64,000 nt of DNA from Undaria pinnatifida (lineage: Eukaryota > Sar > Phaeophyceae > Laminariales > Alariaceae). This document shows, piece after piece, positions 1-10,884 of the stretch. How positions within the stretch are numbered: position 1 is the first letter of the stretch; every line of letters starts with the position of its first letter. Position numbers and translations under genes: made by a program. The notes under the pieces were generated by a model that was not told where the DNA came from, made no database searches, and was given only the letters and a program-made list of their open reading frames with translations. The stretch spans positions 1,005,185 to 1,069,184 of the forward strand of contig JABAKD010000021.1 in assembly GCA_012845835.1 (NCBI GenBank), in the 5' to 3' direction.

Positions 1-267
1 CAAATTCTGAAAAAAAATATGGTGTTCGCATGTTTGTGCATGTTACGAAGGAACGACTGCTGCGGAGTGCACAATGCTTCATCGTCTGCCGAATAAACTG
101 GTGTTCTCGCGCATTCACAATACGGAAGGGAGCCTTGGTGATATGCACATGCGAACACCACAAAGCAACGGAGGTTTGTTGTATTATACTTCTATGCTTT
201 TTCCCTCTTCTCTCGATTACAGCACACCACATAAACCGGCAATACGCACACACAACACAATAAAAAA

Positions 268-486
<219 letters not shown>

Positions 487-610
487 CAGTCTACAGACAG
501 CAGTCTACACCCGTGAATTTCCACCCTGATGGCACATCTTTAACACGCGGCAGCCGGGAACGTACACATCGAGCGACTTGATACACTTTGGAACGAACGC
601 ATGCACTTAC

Positions 611-1577
611 GCCGACGATGTCACCGGTAGCGGCGGTGGCGTTCTTGAAGGTACCGCCGTCCTTGGTCCTTGCTCCCGCGCAGAGGGAGAACACCGCGCA
701 GTAATTCTCCCACACTTGAGCAAAAAATAAAGTGCGGCAGGGCGACATGCACAAAGCAAAAAGTATCAGGAGATGTCACGTGGTTAAAGGTGCAAACGTG
801 CAAACACGTGCTCTGTGAGTGACAACGTACAGGATGCGAGCGGTGGCGGAAAGGCATTGTTTCGTATTCCTGGGCATGTCAAGCGGTTGAAGAGGTGCAG
901 CATGACTGGATCGAACTGCTGTTTCCATGCTTTCTTTGCTGCTGTGTACACAAACTTTAGCACAAAAAAACAGTCACGGCAATTCTGGTCGCGCTCACAA
1001 CTTCAACATGCACGGTTGCTACATGTACGCACAAAAAGCAGCAACAAACGACTCCTAAACTATGGCCCCGTGACAGCCACATCTTCACACGGAAAGTTGT
1101 TGGGTGGGGGGCGGGTGTTCGTGCGCGGCGAGCGAGCGGAGAGCGCGGCAGCCCACGATGATTATCTCACACGCTCGTGCCGGAACGGGCGGTTAGATTG
1201 AATATTCAAACAAAACTCTGCTGCTCACCTTTGTACCCGCGGTCGTCGACTTCGTCCGTTGGGATGCCGATGGAAGGTTTGCCACCGACGTCCTGCAGGC
1301 AGATGTGGCAGTTGTGGGGGTGATCCTTGCTGGGGGCGAGGAACGAGCACGTCACCTTGCACGTTTCCGGGTCCCTCCAGTCGTTTTTGTCGCACGTCGT
1401 GTAGTGCTTGCCGTCCTTTTTCGTGCGGACCCCGAGCCGCCCCTCGGGGCAGTCTTGAGCGTTGAGGCAAAACCACAGGGGGTTGCCGGGTTCCAGCGTA
1501 GTCTTGGGCTTGGAGGGGGATTTAGAACTCTCAGCTGGCTTGCGTTTCAGGGGCGAAGCCTTCGACAGCGCACTCAT
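611..1577 (-). CDS. First two exons of an unrecognised Cys-rich protein (3' end beyond window)
   Basis: Exon 1 is 1577-1229. It begins at the only in-frame ATG of the open frame (G at -3) and ends at a GTGAGC donor in phase 1. Exon 2 is 714-611, from an AG acceptor (CTCAAG, not CAG, so slightly weak) to a GTAAGT donor in phase 0. The two join in phase as GYK|VWENYCAVF and give the first 151 residues. The N-terminus is Ser/Lys/Pro-rich and basic (residues 1-32). A Cys-rich stretch follows (WFCLNAQDCPEG, TTCDKNDW, CKVTC, NCHICLQDV) that could be a small metal- or disulphide-stabilised domain. I do not recognise the family. No further exon is convincing in 1-610, which is largely microsatellite, so the gene probably continues outside the window. 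Confidence 0.7.
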
Positions 1578-1910
1578 GTCTACTGCGAGGGGAGCGGCTG
1601 CTGTGTTGAATTGTGTGCGTGTGCGCGTGTTCGCGTCGGGCGGGTGTGCTGAGGCGACTAAAACGAAGTTTGGTCGAAGTTTTGGTAAAGATCCAGAACC
1701 CACAGCAGCAGCAGCTACACCCCAGCTTCGTTGAGCGGCATCGTTGAGGTTGCGCTTGCTCTCGTTACCCGCGATCGACCTACTACGTGAAAGCTGCGCG
1801 TGCAACAAACCTCACCAGAGGTGAAATAGACGGTATACGTTCGGCTTTGGAGGGTGTGCGTGCCCATCCCCTCTCTGTGCTGACAACACACAACCTCAAC
1901 GCCAATACTC

Positions 1911-2104
1911 CGCAAAACGGGACTGTCACTTTTTTGCGATCGGAAGCAAATGAAAGTGCAGGTTTGCTGCCGAAAGACGAAAGACGTCGGTTCTGCGGGG
2001 TTCGGCGCGCAAAACGGGACTGTCACTTTTTTGCGATCGGAAGCAAATGAAAGTGCAGATTTGCTGCCGAAAGACGAAAGACGTCGGTTCTGCGGGGTTC
2101 GGCG
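1911..2104. repeat. 97-bp direct tandem duplication
   Basis: Two head-to-tail copies (1911-2007 and 2008-2104) differ at about one base. They start about 330 bp upstream of the start codon of the minus-strand gene at 1577, so they may lie in its 5' leader or promoter. Each copy has a purine-rich GAAAGACGAAAGACG stretch. Confidence 0.93.
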
Positions 2105-3510
2105 CGCTTTTCACGACGCTGATTCCAACCCAGCAGGGACAATCGAGACTTGCGCACGCAACGAGCCATTCTGTTCGCTAGGCCACCAGGTGCCGCATTG
2201 CGAAGGCGCGAGCCTGGCCGTGCGTCTGGGAGCGCGCTATGAGGGCGCGAAGTTAACGTACTGTTTTCAGAGGGGGTCGAATTTCCCCGCTGCGCTGTGA
2301 GCGACCCAGTCCTGAAGATCCCGATTCCCGTAATATTAGTTACCTCTATTTAGTCATGCGAGAGATCACATTTAAATGGAACACGGGTAAACTCGGCGCA
2401 GACGCAGCTGGGACTAGGCTTGGACACGTTGGGATTTCGTTGAGGCGTCCATGGTTCGTATTTTCAGTCACGGATACGGTCATAAGCTAGACACGCAGCA
2501 GCGCAGTGCTATGATATGGGTGCTCGCGTCCTGCTTTGTACTTTAACTACTTGCTGATTTCCCTCCTCGCAATATACGAGAAATATAATCATCATGTCTT
2601 TACATCAAAGATCGGTATCAACACAACTACAACATCAGAGCGCAGAAGTAGTATTAATAGTGGTTTTCCAATGATAATGTTCGATGGACGGCTGCAGGAC
2701 GACACCAACGAGGGCATTACTTGCTGAACTAGAGTGAAATATCAACTGAAACCGATCAACAAAATAACTCGGTCAGGCACTCGCAGTCTGCCCTGTCAGT
2801 TTTCATACCGTGAGGAGTGAAAATTACTGAAAATTACTGCCCAGAGACCTGAACGAATCGTACACTCGTGCTTCATGTAGCGCATTTAGAGACCACCCGG
2901 GGATGATGTACTTTGCCCCCCCCGATAAAAACGCCTTTCTTCGTGGAATAGGAGGAGATAGGGGCAATTCAAGGATGAAAAAGGCTTTTTTTCACGGAAA
3001 TTTTCGGGTTTCACGTGAGGATTTACTATGGGTAAGGCTGGATCCTGGTCCAGTATGTACTACCTGAAATACTGTACTGGCAATACTGCTGCACTGGCTG
3101 CAGGGGATGCCAGGGTGCCAGTATTTTGACTATTTACGTACGTCCTACAAAAACGCCGCATTAAACAGTGAACACCCATCAATATTCATCACCCCGCATA
3201 TATATATGATAAGTTCAGAGACGGTACCCAGAAACCTCGACCTTTATTAACTAGATAACGCTGGATTTAGAAGTAGTACTCTTTGTCTTTTTTTTTTTGG
3301 CGGAGAGTTTTAGTAAACATCATGTTTTTGTGGAACACTATTGAATATAAGTGGGTGTGTACTCGAGGTGTACTACATCATGATATTTTTATTCACGTCT
3401 CTGAGGCCGCGATTTCGCAAATTGTTCGAGCGAATAGGTTTGGCTTAAACTTGTCTTTGAAACCCATGCCCCACCTTTTGAGATGTATACTCATACTACT
3501 GCTGTTGGTT
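2105..3510. other. Intergenic, no gene seen
   Basis: AT-richer sequence without an open frame that looks like protein. Near 3045-3105 it has a CCAGTA/TACTGG inverted motif that recurs elsewhere in the window (4330, 34650-34810). Confidence 0.5.
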
Positions 3511-3514
3511 GCTG

Positions 3515-3800
3515 TTCTCACATTAACTCGCATCATCAAGTCCGTGGTCACAGGACAGGCTCCAGTTACTCTGGAGCTGAGGAATACACGAGGGGAAAAA
3601 CACAAACAAACCAAAGGTGCTACACGGATGTATCACACATGACGCAATTCATATGCCTCCACCAGAAACATAATATAAAAGTGAAATCGGGAGGCAGCCT
3701 ACGATGTGCCAGGTCCATACTGGTCCATAGGTCTCACTACACGTACTCGCGCCTGGAAAAACCGACTATACCGCTTGCCACCCATGAAAGACTACGACGT
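3515..3800 (+). repeat. Dispersed repeat family R1, copy 1
   Basis: This segment aligns over about 270 bp with 58195-58470. Shared landmarks are TCACAGGACAGGCTCCAG, GAAATCGGGAG, CCAGGTCCATACTGG and CTATACCGCTTGCCACC. A shorter third copy of the left part is at 4255-4310. Divergence is considerable, and no coding capacity or clear terminal repeats are visible, so the class of element is unknown. Confidence 0.8.
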
Positions 3801-3854
3801 ATATATTACACGTATCCGTAGTATCTATCACTATGCATACGCACGACAAACGCA

Positions 3855-3945
3855 AGTCGATTCGGAAAAAAATAAACAAAGAAAAGAAAAGAAGGTAAAG
3901 GAAAGAAAAGACAAGAAAGCGAAAAACGAAAAAGGTCTAGACTAT
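3855..3945 (+). repeat. Purine-rich A/G tract
   Basis: Low-complexity stretch of A-rich GAAAAG and AAAGG words. It only produces Lys/Glu-rich spurious frames. Confidence 0.8.
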
Positions 3946-4109
3946 AGGCTGCGTGCTGCAATGTGCCGTATTCACGCACACTCCTGTCCATCGTACGACT
4001 CGCTGGCTTTTGCTCTTCTTTCGTTTTTTCGTACACCGAATTGCATTTGAAACCTTTGTCCCAACACGACGTACTTTTTAGACCAACTACTAAGCCAAAA
4101 CGCGTAAAA

Positions 4110-4225
4110 CGCGTGCCTCCGGCAGGGCGCCTCCAACGGGGCCTTCTGCGGGGGCCTCCGGCGCCCCCCCCTGACAAGCCCGGGAGAGTCAGGGGTCGCG
4201 GCGAAGCCGCGGCCACCTGTACACA
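4110..4225. repeat. GC-rich palindromic repeat (copy 1)
   Basis: A GC-rich block with several short inverted repeats, including GCGGCGAAGCCGC. A related block (GCCTTCGGCA, TCGCGGCGAAGCCGCAA) is at 34535-34625, inside an intron of the large gene. Next to it at 4257-4310 is a partial R1 repeat, then a CCAGTACATACTG motif. Confidence 0.7.
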
Positions 4226-5719
4226 GGTCGGGTCCAGTGTTGTGTTCTTACAATAACTCGCAAATCAAGTCCGTGGTCACAGGACAGGCTCCAGTCACTC
4301 TGGAGCTGAGTGTACTGGCATAGGACGCAACCAGTACATACTGCTGCTGTACTGCTCCTGTGGCTGGTAGAACTACCAGGGCCCAGCTTTATCTAGGAAA
4401 TACGCATCCTTGGTTATAACTGCTGCGAGGAAACCACACCAACCGAACACCAACCGTGTGCAGATGAATCCAGAGCAGAAGCAGTTTGCACACGCAGAGG
4501 CACCTCCACCTTTCGGTTATAACCAGCAACCAAGCACCAACTGCGTATACATAAATCCAGTTAAACTGCGAACAAGGGCATAAAAATGTAGCTGGTGAGC
4601 CACTGAGGACGTAAGCATAGAGACCGGTTTCAGCATCAACATACACATAGAACGGTCCTTAAATGGGTGCCAGGTACCAGGGTACTCGCCAGGCACGGCA
4701 CAAGAGACGCAATCGATATATTGGCACGCTATAGTAATAACAACGCCACACCACTCACCCTCTTTCTCGTACATCCGATACACTCTAACAAATGTTTGAT
4801 GATGCGAAGGCCTTTCCAATACCAGGTATGCCTCGGGTAAGCCGGCCAGATACAGCCCTACAGCATAGTAGCATTAACAGCAGTAGTAGCTCCTCGCGCA
4901 GTCGGGCGATTGCGGCACACACCCTAAATATAGTATATGGCGTGCTGCTGATGATGATTCGCCTATTTAGCATCTACCAACGCAGCAGCTGTTGTTGGAG
5001 GTGCGGCTTGCTGCGCGACGCGGTCCTAACCATATACAACGTACTCGTACTCGTAGCGGGTATATATCTGTAGTCTATACTTGTCGCTATTTGATTTTGG
5101 AGTAACAAAGACACAGCGATGTCACTCGCATCGCCGTCGGTTCCGCGTTGCGTGGGTTTGATGGGGGAAAGTATTTGTCACATGTGGTATGTGGTCGGCA
5201 CAACGAATGTCCTGTAGAGTCTGATGTTGTTCAGCTGATAACTTTCTTTTCTTTTTCTTGTGGTGCCTGGTACATAATAAGCGTTACCTGGTATGATTTT
5301 ATTCATTTTATTGGTATCATCGTAGATACGATATAGGGCTACAGACAGCAGTATTAACAGCGGTCGTACGTAGCCTGCTTGTGGTCCAAGGAATTTTTGT
5401 TTTGTTCACATCAGCATTTATGCGTTTTTTGGGGCGGGGGAGAAGGGGATTCGCTATTACTCCAGAGTTCTGGATTAATTTGCCACGTCTAGACCTCTTC
5501 CCTGTTGTGCAAATTGACAAAACAAGCAAAATCGCTCTGTTGTTGCCGTGTACGTAGTAGTTTTGTTGCTCAAATCAGAACCATCCTTTTCTTAGCGAAG
5601 GGCTTTGATGGTGTGGTGAATGTTTTTATATCGCTGAGGGAATTCTCCCGTTCTACACACGCACGTCGTCATCAGGCACGTGCGTTTGTTTGTTGTGAAA
5701 GCATCGTGAATTCGAGGTG

Positions 5720-5875
5720 GTCGACTTGGGGTGTGTGTGGGTTCTTCCCATTAAACTGATATTATTTTCACCCATCTACATACAGCACAAACAGCAGTGA
5801 GTGTCCGTCCCGATGCCTCCAAAATATATGATAACGGAGAGACGAGCTCTGTGGTCACGAAACACGAGGCAAAAG
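5720..5875 (+). repeat. Dispersed repeat family R2, copy 1 (diverged)
   Basis: It shares the order of landmarks GTGTGTG..TTC..CATTAAAC, CAG..AGTGTCCGT, GAGCTCTGTGGTCAC with the better copies at 53245 and 54408. Family members occur in both orientations (see 56395, 56680, 57330). Confidence 0.65.
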
Positions 5876-5941
5876 AGGTACAATGCAAATAATAGACCAA
5901 GGTGATTTAGCCCATGCAATAATGAACCGTACGTGAAAAAC

Positions 5942-6176
5942 CATTTTGGGATACACACACAAACACCAACACACTCTACGAAGTGAAATGTTTGTGTGTT
6001 GTGTTGTTTTTTTTTTTGTTGTCCCGCATCGTGATGTAGCAGGATCGAACAGCAGAGGCGCAAACGTTCCAGCGCATGCACCACCAGCGCTGGGTTGGCA
6101 GGCCAGCCGAAGGGTGCTTTTATGCTACTACTAGCAGTGTAGAGTGTGTTGGTGTTCGTGTGTGTGTCCCAAAATG
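5942..6176. mobile_element. MITE-like hairpin element, 235 bp with ~37-bp inverted ends
   Basis: Bases 5942-5978 (CATTTTGGGA..CACTCTA) and 6140-6176 (TAGAGTG..CCCAAAATG) are nearly perfect inverted repeats around a 160-base core. The core and right arm recur at 6298-6490 and, through the 971-bp duplication, downstream. No coding capacity and no obvious target-site duplication, so the class is unassigned. Confidence 0.75.
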
Positions 6177-8058
6177 CACCCACGAGGTGGTTGTTTGCGT
6201 GCGAGGGTGTAGTTCGTCGCGCCGTTTGATTTGAATCGCAGCCGTTTGAATTTTATGGTTTTGTAAGGACGAGGAGGGTTTTTTGGGAAGGGATTAACGA
6301 AGTGAAATGTTTGTGTGTTGTGTTTTTTTTTTTTGTTGTCCCGCATCGTGATGTAGCAGGATCGAACAGCAGAGGCGCAAACGTTCCAGCGCATGCACCA
6401 CCAGCGCTGGGTTGGCAGGCCAGCCGAAGGGTGCTTGTATGCTTCTACTAGCAGTGTAGAGTGTGTTGGTGTTCGTGTGTGTCCCAAAATGCACCCACGA
6501 GGTGGTTGTTTGCGTGCGAGGGTGTAGTTCGTCACGCCGTTTGATTTGAATCGCAGCCGTTTGAATTTTACGGTTTTGTAAGGACGAGGAGGGTTTTTTG
6601 GGAAGGGATTTTTTTGTCCGCAGCCCAGGGCACAACGAAGTGAAATGTTTGTGTGTTGTGTTGTTTTTTTTTGTTGTTGTCCCGCATCGTGATGTAGCAG
6701 GATCGAACAGCAGAGGCGCAAACGTTCCAGCGAACGGTGCTTGGATGCTAGTAGCAGTGTCGGGGGGGGGCGACGCGCCCCCCTCCGAACCCCCCCCCCC
6801 GGGCCCGACACAGTGTGCGTTGGAAGGACCCTCACCAGTGTGCGTTCGAAAAAGTACATGGAAAAACTATAGTATGTATTTTTAATAACAAATAATTTCA
6901 AGTATGTCACGAGCGGCCTCCGGCCGCGTGACGAACGCCCCCCGGCCGCGTGACGGTGGCACATCAAACTCCACCCCTCTACCTCTTACGAAACCCCTCC
7001 AAAGGTCTAGGAAATCAGGCCAACCCGGACTCTGGTATCCCCTCTCCCCTTTTCTGCCGCGCTATCTACCTCTCACAGTCCCCCCAACTTTTATGCTACT
7101 ACTAGCAGTGTAGAGTGTGTTGGTGTTCGTGTGTGTGTCCCAAAATGCACCCACGAGGTGGTTGTTTGCGTGCGAGGGTGTAGTTCGTCGCGCTGTTTGA
7201 TTTGAATCGCAGCCGTTTGAATTTTATGGTTTTGTAAGGACGAGGAGGGTTTTTTGGGAAGGGATTAACGAAGTGAAATGTTTGTGTGTTGTGTTTTTTT
7301 TTTTTGTTGTCCCGCATCGTGATGTAGCAGGATCGAACAGCAGAGGCGCAAACGTTCCAGCGCATGCACCACCAGCGCTGGGTTGGCAGGCCAGCCGAAG
7401 GGTGCTTGTATGCTTCTACTAGCAGTGTAGAGTGTGTTGGTGTTCGTGTGTGTCCCAAAATGCACCCACGAGGTGGTTGTTTGCGTGCGAGGGTGTAGTT
7501 CGTCACGCCGTTTGATTTGAATCGCAGCCGTTTGAATTTTACGGTTTTGTAAGGACGAGGAGGGTTTTTTGGGAAGGGATTTTTTTGTCCGCAGCCCAGG
7601 GCACAACGAAGTGAAATGTTTGTGTGTTGTGTTGTTTTTTTTTGTTGTTGTCCCGCATCGTGATGTAGCAGGATCGAACAGCAGAGGCGCAAACGTTCCA
7701 GCGAACGGTGCTTGGATGCTAGTAGCAGTGTCGGGGGGGGGCGACGCGCCCCCCTCCGAACCCCCCCCCCCGGGCCCGACACAGTGTGCGTTGGAAGGAC
7801 CCTCACCAGTGTGCGTTCGAAAAAGTACATGGAAAAACTATAGTATGTATTTTTAATAACAAATAATTTCAAGTATGTCACGAGCGGCCTCCGGCCGCGT
7901 GACGAACGCCCCCCGGCCGCGTGACGGTGGCACATCAAACTCCACCCCTCTACCTCTTACGAAACCCCTCCAAAGGTCTAGGAAATCAGGCCAACCCGGA
8001 CTCTGGTATCCCCTCTCCCCTTTTCTGCCGCGCTATCTACCTCTCACAGTCCCCCCAA
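6117..8058. repeat. 971-bp tandem duplication (two near-identical copies)
   Basis: 6117-7087 is repeated as 7088-8058 with only about one base difference (near 6224 versus 7195). Each copy holds two ~200-330 bp sub-repeats starting CGAAGTGAAATG (6298, 6636; 7269, 7607; an extra one at 5979). Each also holds a G-run/C-run inverted repeat (6759-6812, 7730-7783) and a CCGGCCGCGTGAC pair. Both carry a 278-residue minus-strand open frame, which I regard as a by-product of the repeats. Confidence 0.97.
6755..6815. repeat. G-run/C-run inverted repeat, second copy at 7726-7786
   Basis: GTGTCGGG plus a run of nine G at one end faces a C run and GGGCCCGACAC at the other. It could form a stable hairpin or, through the G run, other non-B structure. 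It is present once per 971-bp copy. Confidence 0.8.
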
Positions 8059-8499
8059 CATTTTTATTTCTTTACACCGACTTCTTGAAACCTGATTCCG
8101 CCTCCCTCTTGAGCGACAGGGCGGGCGGGTGAGAAAGTCGATCAATTCTAATAGGCACTCTACTTGACTCCTTTCGACCCTATGGTGCTACGCGCTCTCG
8201 CTCCCCTGCGCCCCAGGCGATCGTCCCTGGCAAGCGCGACAGCTCTTCTGTCACCGCTTGTCGCCGCTGGCTGGCTATCCTATTTTCGCGTCTCGCGAGA
8301 CGATCGACAATATTTCGTCTGTTAAATCAGAATCGCTTGTACGCCTCCACAAACACCACTTTGATGTAAAAAAATGTGACAAATCGACTGGAATTGAGTG
8401 TCAACGAGCGCGCGTGTGCGAAGGAGCGGGCCGAGTGAGTTAAGGCGATGAGGCAGCCATGGAGAACCGCAGCAGCAGGAGGATGGCACCCGGAGACAC

Positions 8500-9077
8500 A
8501 CCACAGGCACGCACAACATCATCACGAGAGCAGCGATCGTCTTTCTTTCTGGATTTTTACGAGGCAGTAGTAGACTATAGATGCAAACCGGCTCGTCATC
8601 CAGCAAGCAAGCAGCTCGCCTCACAGAGTTGGGCTTGTCAGCCCTTGTCCGCGGCAGTGTCGGGTTACGGACAAGTACGATGATGTCGTTGTCGATTGTA
8701 TGCCGTCGACCCTTACCCGCCAGATCCTGGATATCAGAGAGGGAGGGACGCTTGTGCGAGGGGCAGCACGCCAAAAAGTCGGGCGGCAGGACCGATGGAC
8801 GACCGATATAGGTGTAACGCGTCGTGGCGTGGCACGTCGGCTCAACTTGCTGCTCTCGCTTCTAATCGGCATGCGAATAACGCGCGATGGAATCAGCGAA
8901 CCGCAATTCGTCAACATAGTCAAGGGCGTCTAACTGTGTAGGTGCAGTTGGCGTGTCACCAGGAGTGAGCGGAGGTCGAAATATAGGAGTCCCAATAGGC
9001 TCTGCGCGATCACGGTCGGACGGGATCAGCACCGCGGGGTCCGGAGGAGCGGCGGGAGCAGGAGTCGCGGCGGTCAA
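8500..9077 (-). pseudogene. Decayed minus-strand coding sequence, unknown product
   Basis: Two minus-strand frames read like protein one after the other: about 9077-8862 (Ala/Pro/Asp-rich, ending DYVDELRFADSIARYSHAD) and about 8800-8510 (SLSDIQDLAGKGRRHTIDNDIIVLV, then a Leu/Arg-rich tail). Their frames differ, so at least one frameshift separates them. They have the same orientation as the NADAR and gag-like remnants upstream, which fits one decayed element. I do not recognise a domain. Confidence 0.3.
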
Positions 9078-9502
9078 CGGGCTCGGCCGCGGCCGTGGGA
9101 CTCGCGGCTGGGTGTCGACACTCCGGAAGATGGTCGAGGGGCCCTACCAGGCCCGAATCCACAATCTACAGCTGGGGTGCACTCTCGGCTGCTGTCGATG
9201 TTCGTTGGCGCGTCGTCGACGACGGAGGGCCTGGAGTGCCAAGCAAAGCAGAGAGGGACACAGCCGAACCGGTGGTCGCGGCGGAGTGTAGAACTCCTTG
9301 ATAGAGGAGTCGGCTGTGATTTGGGAGTCGTTGCAGCCAGGGCATTTGCGGAGCCCGTGCCGCCCTCGATGGGTATGGCATCAAGCGAATCAAAATATTG
9401 CCAGCGGCAGGCGAAATCAACCCGCGGCCGGTGTAGCCTTCGGCAGTGGCGACGGAGGCAGAAACACAAGCGACAAATCTCCCCGGGGAAGCAGAAAGGC
9501 CG

Positions 9503-10051
9503 TCAATCTTTGTACGTGGCTCGTGTGTGCGACAGTAATGTGGTAGAGATAAGAGGGAGCCCACCCAAGACAGCATGTTTAGTGCGGGGCACGAGCCCAC
9601 CCAAGACCGTGCTTTCGGCGAGGAGCACGAGTCCACCCATGGCAGTGCTTTCGGTGCGGGGCACGAGTCCACCCAAGCCAAGGCCTGGGATCGGCGAGGA
9701 GGGAGCGTGCAGCCCGCCGGTCCGTAAGAGGTAGATACCGCTATCTCCAACGGGGTTGCGGCCTGTCAACCCCACGGGGTTGAAGTTTGTCAAGCCACTG
9801 TAGTCGTACTCTGTAGCAGGTTCTGGTAAGCGGGCCAGAAAAAGCGGCGATGCCGTTGGCGCTGCCTTTGCGGTGCTTGAGTGTGCAATCGAACGCGGTG
9901 ACGAACTCAAGCTACCGCCGGACTGGTGCATTGAGGGTCCCCACTGTGACACTGATCTCCTATGCCTTGTGGCCGCAGAATATGCGGAACTTTGTTCCCC
10001 ACAGTATCCTCGGAGGAGTTTGGGAGCCAAAACAATGCTGCCGGTCCCCAA
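9503..10051 (-). CDS. 182-residue open frame with 12-residue repeats, probably a fragment
   Basis: Minus-strand frame containing three copies of a 12-residue unit of the type GGLVPRTESTVL, encoded by the 36-bp repeat at 9557-9683. The rest is Ser/Pro-rich. It lies directly downstream of the NADAR pseudogene in the same orientation and may be its C-terminal continuation after frameshifts. No ATG context or splice evidence sets its ends, and its coding status is uncertain. Confidence 0.3.
   Translation of the reverse strand: MGTGSIVLAPKLLRGYCGEQSSAYSAATRHRRSVSQWGPSMHQSGGSLSSSPRSIAHSSTAKAAPTASPLFLARLPEPATEYDYSGLTNFNPVGLTGRNPVGDSGIYLLRTGGLHAPSSPIPGLGLGGLVPRTESTAMGGLVLLAESTVLGGLVPRTKHAVLGGLPLISTTLLSHTRATYKD
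9557..9683 (-). repeat. 36-bp minisatellite, 3.5 copies
   Basis: Units start GAGCCCACCC or GAGTCCACCC at 9557, 9593, 9629 and 9665, exactly 36 bases apart. The unit is a multiple of three and stays open on the minus strand, which suggests it arose in coding sequence. Confidence 0.93.
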
Positions 10052-10389
10052 ACGTAAAGGAGTCCGGCGCCTCTACGAGTCGAGCGTTGGTCGACTGATA
10101 TGCGCGATTTTCACGGTGAACGCAACGTCGTCCAGCGTCACAGTAGTAACCCCGACGAAACAGGGGCCGTGTTCTGACAGCGCAAGGTCAAAACCTCCAC
10201 GGCGTTTAGTTGGCCAGCGCGCCCGAGAAATAGGTTGGAAACTCCGAAGGGGAACCTTTGCGAGCGCTGGTCGCTTTCAACTTCCCGGTCGCGGCGGACG
10301 AGACTTCTTGGTGATTTCATTCGCAGTGCAGGTGCGGAACCAACTAGGGGAGGCCTGGTGCGCCGACCCGGTCTCACTGTCGCAAATAT

Positions 10390-10850
10390 CTTCGGGAACG
10401 GCAGCAAGTACCTCACCGAGCAAATTTGTCCTCTCCACAGGCATGGGTTGTTGGCCCTGAAATCACCCGTCTGGAGACCAATACTCCACACTGGGTCCAG
10501 AGGGCTAGATTCAGCCTGAATCTTGTTGTTAGAGCTCAAAAGGTGATATCTTATGGCTGGATTCTGCGTGAATTTGGCGTAGGTGCCAGATAGCACCGGC
10601 GTTTTGCTTCTCCCTGTCCCCAACACCGGAGTCAAAGTTGCGCACGCCTCGACCGATGCGGTTGCGTGTGCCTGGACTAGATGCGACGACATGATGAGCT
10701 CTACTGCTCGATGATATTGGAAAGGCCTGGTCTTTTCGGCCATTGTATACTGCTCCGAGCAAGAATATGGCACGTCATGCGCGCCAAATGACGAAGGAGA
10801 CCACGGTGAAAAATAGGATGGGGGCTGCCAGAACAACACCACTTTGTCTT
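10390..10850 (-). pseudogene. NADAR-domain (YbiA/DUF1768-like) pseudogene
   Basis: On the minus strand the hallmarks of a NADAR domain (NAD/ADP-ribose-related fold, as in YbiA) appear in order but in switching frames: VVLFWQPPSYFSPWSP, YSCSEQYTMAEK, then in a second frame RIGRGVRNFDSG and DREKQNA, then back in the first frame LSGTYAKFTQNP and AESSPLDPVWSIGL, and finally WRG followed in another frame by NLLGEVL. This needs frameshifts near 10680, 10600 and 10428. The domain is full-length (about 150 residues), so this was a real gene that has decayed. Upstream on the same strand are coding tandem repeats (10885-11480) and gag-like remnants, so it was probably part of a multidomain or element-encoded protein. 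Confidence 0.85.
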
Positions 10851-10884
10851 TTGAGAGAAGGGTGAAAAGCCGTGTGGGAATTTG

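Noticed and set aside
6131-7938. Two near-identical 278-residue minus-strand frames
   Set aside because: They run through sub-repeats, poly-T and G-run hairpins, repeat the same peptide several times internally and contain no domain. They are identical only because the DNA is duplicated.
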